The translations under genes were made by a program, and so were the position numbers. A stretch of DNA of 64,000 nucleotides, from positions 434,001 to 498,000 of the forward strand of contig CALBTB010000009.1 in assembly GCA_937967995.1 (NCBI GenBank), read 5' to 3'. The stretch is from an uncultured Gammaproteobacteria bacterium (GTDB lineage: Bacteria > Pseudomonadota > Gammaproteobacteria > UBA6429 > Thiohalophilaceae). Positions 36,514-45,666 of this stretch are shown piece by piece (position 1 is the stretch's first letter; every line of letters starts with the position of its first letter). Under the pieces are notes generated by a model. That model was not told where the DNA came from. It saw only the letters and a list, made by a program, of their open reading frames with translations, and did no database searches.

Positions 36514-36840
36514 ATGATGAAAACACGTTTCTGGCTAATAGCATTCACCGGTTTATGGCTTTCCACACCAGCCCTGTCTGATGTGCTCAGCATGCCGGAA
36601 CCCGCGGAAATTCCAGAAAGTGAGCCGAGCGAAATGCCGATCGATGTCCCTGCCCAGACCCTGAGCTTTACGCTGCCGGGTCGAGGCATGACCAAAGACA
36701 CGGTGGAAGAACGCTTCGGCACCCCGAGCGAGCGCATACATGCTATCGGTGAACCGCCGATCTCTCGCTGGGTGTACGGTAACTTTACGGTGTATTTCGA
36801 GTACGACCACGTCGTGCACGCTGTTCTGCACAAACGCTGA
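36514..36840 (+). CDS. Exported BamE/SmpA-like small protein
   Basis: A 108-residue protein with a signal peptide (KTRFWLIAFTGLWLSTPALS), a linker rich in P and E (about 28-47), and a C-terminal unit of about 55 residues: PGRGMTKDTVEERFGTPSER ... RWVYGNFTVYFEYDHVVHAVLH. The G-M-[ST]-x-x-x-V-x-x-x-[FL]-G-x-P pattern followed by W-x-Y-x-x-F-T-V-Y-F resembles the SmpA/OmlA (BamE-like) fold. There is no lipobox cysteine, so it should be a soluble periplasmic protein. GGAGG precedes the start (ATGATG; the second may be used). It is likely co-transcribed with aguA, two bases downstream. Confidence 0.75.
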   Translation: MMKTRFWLIAFTGLWLSTPALSDVLSMPEPAEIPESEPSEMPIDVPAQTLSFTLPGRGMTKDTVEERFGTPSERIHAIGEPPISRWVYGNFTVYFEYDHVVHAVLHKR

Positions 36841-36842
36841 AT

Positions 36843-37877
36843 TTGAGTACGACCCTGCTGCCTGAATGGCATCCACAGGATGCCGTCCTGCTGGCCTGGC
36901 CACATGCCGACACTGACTGGCAAGCCAGTCTCACGGCCATACAACACGTCTTTTCTGATCTCATTGCCAATATCATTCAACAGCAACGTGTTGTATTGCT
37001 GGTTCACAATGCGCAAGTCAAACAACAGGCCATGGATCAGCTCGATGCCAACGGTATCAGTCTGGAAAGTATCATCTTTATCGAAGTCCCCTATGACGAC
37101 ACCTGGTTACGCGATAGTGGCCCTCTCTCCGTAACATGCGACAACCACATTCAATTACATGATTTTCGGTTTAATGGCTGGGGTGGAAAGTTTGCTGCCA
37201 ACCAGGATGACCAGATCTGCAGGCACCTGTTTGAGACCGGCCTGTTTACATCCGACACGCAGTCACATCAACTCATCCTGGAAGGTGGCAGTATCGACAC
37301 GGATGGCATCGGTACCTTACTGACTACCCGAACCTGCCTGTTAAGCAAGACGCGTAACCCGCAAATGAGTGAATCGGATTATCAGGATTATTTTCAGCAA
37401 CATCTGGGGATTAACAAAATACACTGGCTGTCGCATGGTGAACTGGCCGGTGATGACACCGACAGTCACATCGACATGCTGGCCCGTTTCTGTAACACAG
37501 ACACGATTGCCTATACGGCCTGTCGCGACAAAAAAGATGAACACTTTGGGACACTGCAGGACATGGAAACTGAACTGAAAGACCTGCGCCGGGCAAATGG
37601 CAAACCGTACAACCTGATCCCGTTACCAATTCCCGCCGCTATTTACAACCAGTACGGGCAACGCTTACCGGCCAGTTACGCCAACTTTCTCATAATTAAT
37701 CGAACTGTTTTAGTACCGGTGTATGATGATCCAATGGATGACATCGCCTGCACGGCACTGGAGAACTGTTTTCCAGACAGGGAAATCATCCCGGTAAAAG
37801 CACGCAATATTATTCAACAGGGAGGCAGCCTGCACTGCCTGACAATGCAGTTGCCGGTAGGTTCTCTGGTAAATTAA
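36843..37877 (+). CDS. aguA: Agmatine deiminase AguA
   Basis: AguA hydrolyses agmatine to N-carbamoylputrescine and ammonia. The 344-residue protein belongs to the guanidino-modifying (PAD) family: PEWHPQDAVLLAWPH at the start, YDDTWLRDSGPLSV, FNGWGGKF, LEGGSIDTDGIGTLLTT and the catalytic cysteine in QGGSLHCLTMQLP (about C332). The start is TTG two bases after the previous stop, without a clear ribosome site, so coupling is likely. AguB, the next enzyme, is encoded at 38367, past a lipoprotein gene on the opposite strand. Confidence 0.93.
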   Translation: MSTTLLPEWHPQDAVLLAWPHADTDWQASLTAIQHVFSDLIANIIQQQRVVLLVHNAQVKQQAMDQLDANGISLESIIFIEVPYDDTWLRDSGPLSVTCDNHIQLHDFRFNGWGGKFAANQDDQICRHLFETGLFTSDTQSHQLILEGGSIDTDGIGTLLTTRTCLLSKTRNPQMSESDYQDYFQQHLGINKIHWLSHGELAGDDTDSHIDMLARFCNTDTIAYTACRDKKDEHFGTLQDMETELKDLRRANGKPYNLIPLPIPAAIYNQYGQRLPASYANFLIINRTVLVPVYDDPMDDIACTALENCFPDREIIPVKARNIIQQGGSLHCLTMQLPVGSLVN

Positions 37878-37880
37878 GCG

Positions 37881-38294
37881 CTACCTGAAAGCAGGCAGGT
37901 CATTGATCAAGTGCCAGCGGTTGGCTTTCTCGTCATATTCCCACTGGTTGTTAAGTGTGACATCACGGACTATGGCATATTCATCATTGTAGTATTTCAC
38001 TTCGACAACCTGCAGGGCATGCTTGTTGTCCGGTTCGACTTTGTTATAAACGACATTGTAGGAAGTGACTCGAAAACGTTTGAGAAACTTGCGTCTTGCT
38101 TCGGTGAGCTTTTCCCGTTCGTTTTTGTGAAAGCTAATCACCAGGTCATAGTCCTGCCAGCGCAGCGCGTGCTCGTATAAGGTAAAGCTTTTGTCCAGTA
38201 ACTCGATTTCTTCAGGCGTGGTTGAACAGGATGCCACCAGTAGCAGGCTGGCCAGTGTAAATGACGATGTAATTCTGAATACCCAATTCATCAT
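37881..38294 (-). CDS. Putative lipoprotein of unknown function
   Basis: A 137-residue protein with a lipoprotein signal: hydrophobic FTLASLLLVASC with the lipobox cysteine at about 23. The mature part reads as helix (EIELLDKSFTLYEHALRWQDYDLVISFH) followed by a beta-rich NTF2/cystatin-like unit (VTSYNVVYNKVEPDNKHALQ... VVEVKYYNDEYAIV... WEYDEKANRWHLINDLP). Residue +2 after the cysteine is serine, so outer-membrane sorting by Lol is expected. Its end lies three bases from the end of aguA and it is divergent from aguB. Confidence 0.8.
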   Translation of the reverse strand: MMNWVFRITSSFTLASLLLVASCSTTPEEIELLDKSFTLYEHALRWQDYDLVISFHKNEREKLTEARRKFLKRFRVTSYNVVYNKVEPDNKHALQVVEVKYYNDEYAIVRDVTLNNQWEYDEKANRWHLINDLPAFR

Positions 38295-38366
38295 GTCAGG
38301 ATGGTATCAGCCTGCATAGTAAAAATCATCCTCGTGCCCGAATAAATCTGCGATATACTAACTTGC

Positions 38367-39275
38367 ATGACGAATTCAAATTCACTGACTGTCGCCCTGC
38401 TGCAACACCAATGCAGCGACTCGCGCAGCGATAACATGGCAAAGATTACGGCTGGGATAGAACATGCCGCGCAACAGGGCGCCAAGCTGGTCCTGTTACA
38501 GGAGCTGCATAACAGCCTGTATTTTTGCCAGACGGAAGACACCGCCTGTTTCGATCTGGCCGAATCCATTCCGGGCCCCAGCACCAATGAACTGTCGAGC
38601 CTGGCCAAACAGCATCGTATCGTGATTGTTGCTTCCCTGTTTGAACGCCGTGCGCGTGGCCTGTATCACAACACTGCCGCCGTGCTGGACAGTGATGGCA
38701 GTCTGGCCGGTATTTATCGAAAAATGCATATACCGGATGATCCCGGCTACTATGAAAAATTCTACTTCACGCCGGGCGATCTGGGTTTCAATCCCATACC
38801 AACCTCCGTTGGACGCCTTGGAGTACTGGTTTGCTGGGACCAGTGGTTTCCGGAAGCCGCCCGCCTCATGACGCTGGCCGGTGCCGATATACTGCTTTAT
38901 CCCACGGCAATTGGCTGGGACCCAAATGACGACACTGCGGAAAAACAACGCCAGTATGAAGCCTGGCTTACCATTCAGCGTGCGCATGCCATTGCCAATG
39001 GTTTGCCGGTCATTGCCGCTAACCGCGCCGGTTTTGAAGCCACACCGGGCAATGCTAAAAATGGCATTGATTTCTGGGGTGGCAGTTTCATTTGCGGACC
39101 ACAGGGAGAACTGCTTGCACAGGCGGCACATGAAGGTGATGAGGTCCTGACAACAACTGTCGATTACCAGCGCGTGGAATCAGTACGCCGTATCTGGCCG
39201 TATTTACGCGATCGTCGTATTGATGCCTATTCTGATATCACTCACCGCTATCGGGATCATACAAACAAGAACTGA
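38367..39275 (+). CDS. aguB: N-carbamoylputrescine amidase AguB
   Basis: AguB, a nitrilase-superfamily hydrolase, converts N-carbamoylputrescine to putrescine, CO2 and ammonia, completing the route begun by AguA. The 302-residue protein shows the E-K-C triad: VLLQELHNSLYF (about E50), IYRKMHIPDDPGYYEKFYF (about K120) and VLVCWDQWFPEAARLM (about C156). A TATACT at 38354-38359 could be a -10 box, but would lie very near the start. The DAHP synthase gene follows five bases later. Confidence 0.94.
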   Translation: MTNSNSLTVALLQHQCSDSRSDNMAKITAGIEHAAQQGAKLVLLQELHNSLYFCQTEDTACFDLAESIPGPSTNELSSLAKQHRIVIVASLFERRARGLYHNTAAVLDSDGSLAGIYRKMHIPDDPGYYEKFYFTPGDLGFNPIPTSVGRLGVLVCWDQWFPEAARLMTLAGADILLYPTAIGWDPNDDTAEKQRQYEAWLTIQRAHAIANGLPVIAANRAGFEATPGNAKNGIDFWGGSFICGPQGELLAQAAHEGDEVLTTTVDYQRVESVRRIWPYLRDRRIDAYSDITHRYRDHTNKN

Positions 39276-39280
39276 AACTC

Positions 39281-40390
39281 ATGATTGTCATTCTGAAACC
39301 CAATGTCGACCAGACCCGTGAAGAATATCACACGGTACGCGAACACCTGGAACAGCTTCCCAACATTACCATCAGGGAACATCAGGAACACGGTACGCAA
39401 CAGATCCTGACGGAGTTTTATCTGATCGGTGACACCGCGGCTCTGGATAAAGATTCCATTGCCGCATTACCCGGCGTTGAACGTGTGGTTCGCATCTCGG
39501 ATGAATTTCGCATCCTGGGTCGACATCGTGATGAACATCGTGCCAGTTCGTTTGAATACAATGGCATTCATTTTGGACAGGACAACCTGAACATCTTTGC
39601 CGGTTTATGTGCCGTGGATACACCGGAACATGTCGAACAGATGATGCGTGCCTTACGCGATCATGGCCAGTCATGTACACGCATGGGCGCTTACAAACCG
39701 CGCACCAATCCGTATTCGTTTCAGGGCCATGGCAAGGCCTGTCTGGATTATGTGTTTGAACTGGCGGGCAAGTACGACATCAAGGTCATTGCCATGGAGG
39801 TCACGCATGAAAACCATGTCGAAGAAATCAGGACCGCACTGGAAAAAACCGGTCACCCAACCGGTGTGATGTTGCAGATTGGCACACGCAATACACAAAA
39901 TTTTGAACTGCTCAAGGCCGTGGGACGACAACGCGAATTTCCGGTGCTGTTAAAACGCGGCTTTGGTATCACGCTGGAAGAATCCATTAATGCGGCCGAA
40001 TACATGGCCAGCGAAGGCAATACCAAAGTAATCTTTGGTCTGCGCGGTATGAAAACCAATATGGGCGATCCACATCGAAATTTTGTCGACTTCGCACACA
40101 TTCCCGTCGTAAAACGTCTCACCCGCATGCCCGTATGTATCGATCCTTCCCACTCAGTTGGTTCCCGCGATGCGGATCCCAACGGCATACTGGATGTTTT
40201 TCATGTCACGGCACAGGGTGTGATCGCCGGTGCCAATATGATCCTGGTGGATTTTCATCCCGACCCGCCCACCGCACTGGTCGATGGACCACAGGCCCTG
40301 ACGCTGGAGGAACTGCCCTACTTTCTGGATGATGTACGTATTGCCCGGGAGGCGTATGAGGCACGCATTCGGCGCCGTACCGAATGCTAG
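39281..40390 (+). CDS. aroF: DAHP synthase, type I-beta
   Basis: This enzyme condenses phosphoenolpyruvate and erythrose 4-phosphate, the first step of aromatic amino-acid synthesis. The 369-residue protein has the ferredoxin-like N-terminal domain (about 1-75) used for feedback control in the Thermotoga-type enzyme, then the barrel with GAYKPRTNPYSFQGHG, LLKRGFGITLEESINAAEYM-like and DPSHSVGSRD (metal-binding histidine). It differs from the I-alpha AroF/G/H enzymes of E. coli. It follows aguB by five bases, and its last four bases overlap the next gene on the other strand. Confidence 0.92.
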   Translation: MIVILKPNVDQTREEYHTVREHLEQLPNITIREHQEHGTQQILTEFYLIGDTAALDKDSIAALPGVERVVRISDEFRILGRHRDEHRASSFEYNGIHFGQDNLNIFAGLCAVDTPEHVEQMMRALRDHGQSCTRMGAYKPRTNPYSFQGHGKACLDYVFELAGKYDIKVIAMEVTHENHVEEIRTALEKTGHPTGVMLQIGTRNTQNFELLKAVGRQREFPVLLKRGFGITLEESINAAEYMASEGNTKVIFGLRGMKTNMGDPHRNFVDFAHIPVVKRLTRMPVCIDPSHSVGSRDADPNGILDVFHVTAQGVIAGANMILVDFHPDPPTALVDGPQALTLEELPYFLDDVRIAREAYEARIRRRTEC

Positions 40391-40869
40391 TCAAATGTTT
40401 TGATACGCACCAGTAGCTGAAAATAAATCAGGTCCTTGTGCTTTGGCGAGACTTCCGGAATATAGGTCATGTTTAACGTTACCGGACCATTGGCTACTGC
40501 GACAAAGGGTAAGACGCCTGGAAACGGATCATTGTCTTTGAAGTCCTTACGGGTCATCAGAAACGCGATAGCACCCACATCGACACGCCAGCCATCCTTG
40601 TCACTGTTCAGGTGATAGCGACGCTTCAGTCCGCCGCCGGCGTAACGGGAGGTCTGGTCATTACTGTCCTTGAAGTAGCTGGCATTGAGGAATTTAATCC
40701 AGTTCTTGCGCGGTGCCCAGTCGTAGGCCACGCCCAGACCCCAGTTATCCTCGTTGTAGTTACCGTCATCGAGGTGAATGGCCTTACCGTTCAGGACCAC
40801 ATGCAGCTCATCGGCCTGCACACCTGTCTGCAATCCCAGAAATAATGTCATGATAACGATCCAGCGCAT
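40387..40869 (-). CDS. PagP-like outer-membrane beta-barrel protein
   Basis: A 160-residue exported protein: signal peptide to about residue 19 (LFLGLQTGVQA), then alternating beta strands ending in a hydrophobic/aromatic C-terminus (DLIYFQLLVRIKTFD). Blocks such as HVVLNGKAIHLDD, NEDNWGLGVAYDWA and SRYAGGGLKRRYHL resemble a family of small eight-stranded barrels related in pattern to PagP; the catalytic residues of PagP are not evident. I do not assign an enzymatic role. It ends inside the DAHP synthase stop region (4-base overlap). Confidence 0.7.
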   Translation of the reverse strand: MRWIVIMTLFLGLQTGVQADELHVVLNGKAIHLDDGNYNEDNWGLGVAYDWAPRKNWIKFLNASYFKDSNDQTSRYAGGGLKRRYHLNSDKDGWRVDVGAIAFLMTRKDFKDNDPFPGVLPFVAVANGPVTLNMTYIPEVSPKHKDLIYFQLLVRIKTFD

Positions 40870-41113
40870 TCTCTATCCCTCGTGGTAACTTGCTAGAGAA
40901 TAACGGCAGGCTTTTCAAAGACTTAAAAAGGGGCCATTCAGGCTAATGAATTTAATGTTTTCAGGCACTTAGCTCACGCGAGACCGTCAAGGTCGAAAAT
41001 ATGACGTAGTTCACATTTCCAAAACAGGCAAAATGGGCGTATTAACTTCACTATATATAAGCTTAATAAGCCGATTTGAGCGCATTTTCGTCAATATTTT
41101 TCTGATTATTTAT

Positions 41114-41127
41114 GTGATCGGGATCAT
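41114..41127. promoter_or_regulatory. CRP/FNR-like palindrome
   Basis: GTGAT-CGGG-ATCAT contains the core TGAT-N4-ATCA of FNR-type sites and a perfect TGATC-GG-GATCA inverted repeat. It is centred about 123 bases upstream of the barrel gene at 41244 and some 64 bases before the candidate -35 box. It shares the core GTGAT-N4-ATCA with the site at 8177-8192. Confidence 0.4.
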
Positions 41128-41183
41128 GGTCGATATTTAAAGCTCGGATTTTCGCAATTTGCCAACATCGGCCGGTTTAGGCC

Positions 41184-41211
41184 TTGCAAACTGGCTGTCA
41201 TGATTGATACT
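41184..41211 (+). promoter_or_regulatory. Candidate promoter of the outer-membrane protein gene
   Basis: TTGCAA (41184-41189) and GATACT (41206-41211) with a 16-base spacer, 32 bases before the ATG at 41244. Both boxes match sigma-70 consensus at four to five positions. Confidence 0.35.
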
Positions 41212-41243
41212 TAAATTCAGTCACTTAGCTTGAAAGGAAGACG

Positions 41244-42005
41244 ATGAAAAAATCACTTTTTGCCGCACTTTGTGCATTTGGATTCTCACTGACACAGCTT
41301 GCCCAGGCCGACGTGCTTGGCGTGTGGGCTGGCGGGGGAATGTGGGACTGGGAAGTCAGCGGAAAAGTTCGCTACCAGAGTACTGACTCTAATAACGATA
41401 TCGACCTGAAAAACGAATTAGGCTGGAAAGACGATGACAGTGGTACCGCCTTTGCCATCATCGAGCACCCGATTCCGGTTTTACCCAACGTGAAAGTGTT
41501 TACCACCTCTGTGGAAACCAGTGGCACCGGAACTATCAGCGGTTCCAAGCTGTTTGGTGGTGCAAACTTCAGTGCCAATGTAAGTAGCAGCCTCGACCTG
41601 GATATGACAGACATCACCCTGTACTACGAAGTGCTCGATAATGTGGTGAGCCTGGACCTGGGCCTGACTGCCAAAATCGTCGACGGTAAAGTCTCGATCA
41701 CTGAAACCGGTGGCGCATTGGACAGTGCAACGGCAACCTTTGATGGCGTTGTGCCGATGGGCTATGTCGGCGTGGAAATTGCCCTGCCCCTGACCGGGTT
41801 AACCCTCGGTGGTAATCTGTCCGCCCTCTCCGTAGGCGACAGCAGCGTCACAGACACCCACATCTACGCACGCTACACCACGGATTTCATGCTGGGTATC
41901 GAAGCCGGCATCAAGAATGTGAATTTCGAGCTGGATGATCTGGACGACTCGTATGGAGAGCTGGATTTTGAAGGCGTCTACGCCCAGTTGTTCCTGCATT
42001 TTTAA
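41244..42005 (+). CDS. Outer-membrane beta-barrel protein, TIGR04219-like
   Basis: A 253-residue exported protein with signal peptide (SLFAALCAFGFSLTQLAQA) and a barrel of alternating strands ending in the C-terminal aromatic signature (GVYAQLFLHF). The opening DVLGVWAGGGMWDWEVSG and later YYEVLDNVVSLDLGLTAKIVDG-type strands match the family called TIGR04219 outer-membrane beta-barrel, whose function is not known. It is strongly acidic in the strand loops (LDDLDDSYGELDFEG). It has its own promoter region and a strong terminator, so it is a single-gene unit. Confidence 0.85.
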   Translation: MKKSLFAALCAFGFSLTQLAQADVLGVWAGGGMWDWEVSGKVRYQSTDSNNDIDLKNELGWKDDDSGTAFAIIEHPIPVLPNVKVFTTSVETSGTGTISGSKLFGGANFSANVSSSLDLDMTDITLYYEVLDNVVSLDLGLTAKIVDGKVSITETGGALDSATATFDGVVPMGYVGVEIALPLTGLTLGGNLSALSVGDSSVTDTHIYARYTTDFMLGIEAGIKNVNFELDDLDDSYGELDFEGVYAQLFLHF

Positions 42006-42026
42006 AAACCAGCAACAAGACCAGTT

Positions 42027-42060
42027 AACGGGCCGGTTCTCACCGGCCCGTTTTCTTTCT
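42027..42060 (+). terminator. Strong terminator after the barrel gene
   Basis: Bases 42027-42036 and 42043-42052 form a perfect 10-bp stem with a six-base loop (TTCTCA), followed by TTCTTTCT. It lies 21 bases after the stop codon of the outer-membrane gene and isolates mfd. Confidence 0.9.
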
Positions 42061-42153
42061 AATCGTCAAAATTGAGTGTGTCATTCACCGGGCCGGGTCG
42101 CTAGAATATGGGCCGCATAAACCAGCCCAGTATTTGAGTAAGTTCCAGGTCAA

Positions 42154-45100
42154 ATGTCGCACCAATTACAGTCCTTATTTTCGCCATTAACTCCGTCATC
42201 ACAGCAGCCTGTTGTGCAATGGGGCAAGTTGTACGGCAGCGCCATGGGACTCGCCCTGGAACGGATTGTCGCCCGACAGGATGGGCTGGTGGTGGTCATT
42301 ACTGATGATACTGCCAGCGCCCTGCACCTCAACGATCAGCTTCAGTTCTACCTGCGCGACAACGAACACGCGACACTGCATTTTCCGGACTGGGAAACCC
42401 TTCCCTATGATGTCTTTTCCCCGCACCAGGATATTATTTCGCAGCGTCTGGAAACCCTGTACCTGCTGCCCGAGATTAACAAGGGCATTCTGATCGTTCC
42501 GGTCCAGACACTCATGCACCGGCTCGTGCCACGAGCGTACATTCGCCAGCACAGCCTTTATATCAAACAGGGACAAACCCTGTCGTTTGATGCATTTCGG
42601 CAACAACTGGTTGAATCAGGTTATCAGCATGTTTCAACCGTCATGGAGCATGGTGAGTTTGCCATTCGCGGCAGTCTCATCGACCTGTACCCGATGGGTC
42701 AGACTTACCCGTTACGCATTGAATTGTTCGATGATGAAGTGGAAAGCATTCGCACTTTCAATCCTGAATCACAACGTACTATCGAGCAGGTTGATCAATT
42801 GCGCCTGCTTCCGGCTCGCGAGTTTCCGCTCGACGAAGCCGGCATACGCCAGTTCCGCCAGGCATATCGTGTCGAGTTTGAAGGTGACCCGTCACGATCT
42901 GTCATCTATCGCGAAGTGTCGGATGGTCGTGCGCCATCCGGTATTGAATATTATATTCCGCTGTTTTTTGAACGGACTGATACCCTGTTCGATTATTTAC
43001 CGGACAACACCCTGATCATTTGCCAGTCGGACCTGGCCGAACATACTGCAAAGTTTGAACAGGAAACCACCTCTCGTTATGAGTCTGCCCGGCACGATAT
43101 CGAACGACCACTGCTGCCACCGGACAAACTGTTTCTGAGCAACGGCTATATTCATGAAAGACTCAATGACTACGCGCAAATACAATGGCAACGCTTTGAA
43201 ATAGAATCAGACAGTGCCGTTAATTATGCCACTCTGGCGCCGCCGCCCTTATTGATTAATTCACGCAGCGAGACACCAACCGAGTCGCTCAATCACTTCC
43301 TTGATGATTATTCAGGGCGTGTCCTGTTTGTTGCCGAATCTCCCGGCCGACGCGAAACCCTGCTGGCGTTACTGCGCAACAATCACATCAATCCGAGCAA
43401 CTTTCAGCACTGGCAGGATTTTCTTGAATCGCAGGAAAAAATCGGTATCAGTGTCGCACCTCTGGAACAGGGGCTCGCTGTTACCGAACCTGACATTCAT
43501 GTTATTACCGAGACCCAGTTGTTTGGCCAGCAGGTACTGCAACGACGACGACGAAAACGACAACAACGCGACAGCGAAAATATTTTCAGAAGTCTGGCTG
43601 AATTGACAATTGGTTCACCTGTTGTCCACGAAGATTACGGTGTCGGTCGTTATCGCGGCCTGCAAACATTACAAACGGGTGGCATCGAAGCAGAGTTCCT
43701 GATGCTTGAATACGCGGATCAGGACAAACTCTATGTACCCGTTGCTTCGCTCCACCTGATCAGTCGTTATACCGGGATGTCGCCGGAAACGGCACCGCTA
43801 CATAAACTTGGCAGTGGTCAGTGGGAACGCGCCAAACGCAAAGCACAGGAACGTGTACGTGATGTCGCAGCAGAATTACTGGATATCTATGCACGCCGTG
43901 AAGCCAGACAGGGTTATGCCTACAAAATCGACCAGGCACAGTATAACGCCTTTGCCAGTGAATTCCCGTTTGAAGAAACACCGGATCAACAGACAGCCAT
44001 CGAAAATATACTGCGTGATATGGCTGCACACCGCCCGATGGATCACCTGGTCTGTGGCGATGTCGGTTTCGGGAAAACGGAAGTAGCCATGCGTGCTGCC
44101 TTTGTTGCCGTCATGAACGGCAAACAGGTGGCGGTCCTTTCCCCAACCACATTATTAACACAACAACACTGGCAGACCTTCAGTGACCGTTTTTCTGAAT
44201 GGCCTGTACGCGTCGACAGCCTGTCCCGCTTTCGTTCCAAAAAACAACAGGACGCTGTGATCGCGGATCTGGCGGCCGGTAAAATTGATATTGTGATCGG
44301 GACGCACAAACTGTTGCAGAAAGAAATTCGTTACAAATCTCTCGGCCTGGTTGTTATCGATGAAGAACATCGGTTTGGCGTCCGGCAAAAAGAGACATTC
44401 AAATCATTGCGCTCTGAAGTCGATATTCTGACGTTAACAGCAACACCCATCCCCCGCACACTGAATATGTCCATGTCCGGTATGCGTGATTTATCCATCA
44501 TCGCGACACCGCCTGCCAAGCGGCTGGCAATCAAAACGTTTATTTCCCAATGGAATAATAACCTGATTATCGAAGCCATCACGCGTGAACTCAAACGCGG
44601 CGGACAGGTCTTTTACGTTCATAACCAGGTTGAAACAATACAAAAAGAAGTCGATAAACTCAGAAAACTGTTGCCTGATGCGCGCATTGAATTTGCGCAT
44701 GGCCAGATGCGTGAACGTGAACTGGAACAGGTGATGTCGGACTTCTACCATCAGCGATTCAACATACTGGTATGTACGACTATCATTGAAACCGGTATCG
44801 ATATACCCAACGCTAATACCATGATAATCAACCGGGCTGATCGGTTCGGCCTTGCCCAGCTCTACCAGTTACGTGGCCGTGTCGGCCGCTCGCACCACCG
44901 CGCCTACAGTTACCTGGTTGTGCCACCGATGTCGGCCATCTCAGCCGATGCCAAAAAACGACTCGAAGCCATCGAATCTATTGAAACACTGGGAACCGGT
45001 TTCACTCTGGCAACTCACGACCTGGAAATCCGCGGTGCCGGTGAACTGCTGGGTGATGAACAAAGCGGTCAGATGCAGGAGATTGGTTACTCGATGTATA

Positions 45101-45618
45101 CCGAACTGCTGGAACGCGCGGTCAAATCGCTCAAGGAAGGAAAAACCGCTGAGATGGGTCTGGAGAAAACCAGTACCGAAATCCTGTTACACGTACCGGC
45201 ATTGATTCCGGAAATTTACCTGCCCGACGTACATGAACGACTCGTGTTGTACAAGCGCATTGCCAGCGCCAAAACCGACACGGAGCTGGATGAACTGAAA
45301 GTGGAAATGATCGACCGCTTTGGGTTATTACCAGAGCCTGTCCATAATTTGTTTTATACCGCCTCTATGCGCATTCTGGCCGAACAACTGGGTATTCAGA
45401 AAATCGATCTCGGCAACCAGGGAGGTCATATTCTGTTCGGCGATAGTCCTAACGTCGATACGGGACAGATTATCGAACTCATACAAAAGCAGTCTGCGAC
45501 CTATAAACTGGATGGGAACAACAAGCTACGCATCAGCTACGAAACGACTACCGCTGACGAGCGGGTTGAGTTTATTCGGACGTTGTTACAAAGACTGATT
45601 ATAAAGCAGGCAGCCTGA
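42154..45618 (+). CDS. mfd: Transcription-repair coupling factor Mfd
   Basis: Mfd removes stalled RNA polymerase from damaged DNA and recruits UvrA. The 1154-residue protein has all parts: UvrB-like N-terminal domains (to about 340), the CarD-like RNA polymerase interaction domain (about 490-560: GSPVVHEDYGVGRYRGLQ), the helicase motor with GDVGFGKTEVAMRA (Walker A, about 635) and DEEHRFGVRQKE (about 737), the TRG motif region with ELLGDEQSGQM, and the C-terminal inhibitory D7 domain. A weak TAGAAT at 42101-42106 could be a -10 box. It ends in a good terminator and is followed by the CsiV-type gene. Confidence 0.97.
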   Translation: MSHQLQSLFSPLTPSSQQPVVQWGKLYGSAMGLALERIVARQDGLVVVITDDTASALHLNDQLQFYLRDNEHATLHFPDWETLPYDVFSPHQDIISQRLETLYLLPEINKGILIVPVQTLMHRLVPRAYIRQHSLYIKQGQTLSFDAFRQQLVESGYQHVSTVMEHGEFAIRGSLIDLYPMGQTYPLRIELFDDEVESIRTFNPESQRTIEQVDQLRLLPAREFPLDEAGIRQFRQAYRVEFEGDPSRSVIYREVSDGRAPSGIEYYIPLFFERTDTLFDYLPDNTLIICQSDLAEHTAKFEQETTSRYESARHDIERPLLPPDKLFLSNGYIHERLNDYAQIQWQRFEIESDSAVNYATLAPPPLLINSRSETPTESLNHFLDDYSGRVLFVAESPGRRETLLALLRNNHINPSNFQHWQDFLESQEKIGISVAPLEQGLAVTEPDIHVITETQLFGQQVLQRRRRKRQQRDSENIFRSLAELTIGSPVVHEDYGVGRYRGLQTLQTGGIEAEFLMLEYADQDKLYVPVASLHLISRYTGMSPETAPLHKLGSGQWERAKRKAQERVRDVAAELLDIYARREARQGYAYKIDQAQYNAFASEFPFEETPDQQTAIENILRDMAAHRPMDHLVCGDVGFGKTEVAMRAAFVAVMNGKQVAVLSPTTLLTQQHWQTFSDRFSEWPVRVDSLSRFRSKKQQDAVIADLAAGKIDIVIGTHKLLQKEIRYKSLGLVVIDEEHRFGVRQKETFKSLRSEVDILTLTATPIPRTLNMSMSGMRDLSIIATPPAKRLAIKTFISQWNNNLIIEAITRELKRGGQVFYVHNQVETIQKEVDKLRKLLPDARIEFAHGQMRERELEQVMSDFYHQRFNILVCTTIIETGIDIPNANTMIINRADRFGLAQLYQLRGRVGRSHHRAYSYLVVPPMSAISADAKKRLEAIESIETLGTGFTLATHDLEIRGAGELLGDEQSGQMQEIGYSMYTELLERAVKSLKEGKTAEMGLEKTSTEILLHVPALIPEIYLPDVHERLVLYKRIASAKTDTELDELKVEMIDRFGLLPEPVHNLFYTASMRILAEQLGIQKIDLGNQGGHILFGDSPNVDTGQIIELIQKQSATYKLDGNNKLRISYETTTADERVEFIRTLLQRLIIKQAA

Positions 45619-45649
45619 ACCGCAATATGAACGAAGCGGCAGTTTTTTT
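45615..45649 (+). terminator. Terminator after mfd
   Basis: CTG-(aa)-CCGC pairs with GCGG-CAG (45615-45623 with 45636-45642; two-base bulge, 12-base loop), followed by seven T residues at 45643-45649. It begins within the last codons of mfd. Confidence 0.55.
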
Positions 45650-45666
45650 GTCATATTTCAAGTAGA

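Larger units (their letters stand above)
40870..41243. other. Divergent intergenic region (374 bases)
   Basis: No gene, tRNA or repeat family is visible. The region is A/T-rich in its middle (41040-41110) and separates two outer-membrane barrel genes. It contains a CRP/FNR-like palindrome at 41114-41127, a candidate promoter at 41184-41211 for the plus-strand gene, and small inverted repeats (GACC/GGTC near 40980-41000). The ribosome site AAAGGAAG lies just before the ATG at 41244. Confidence 0.6.

Noticed and set aside
38496..39131. A 211-residue minus-strand frame opposite aguB
   Set aside because: Antisense to a gene with an intact E-K-C catalytic triad; no motif or start signal.
41115..41126. 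Restriction-type palindrome only
   Set aside because: It was first judged a chance TGATC repeat, but its promoter position and shared core with 8177-8192 made a regulatory reading more likely, so it was kept as a low-confidence site.
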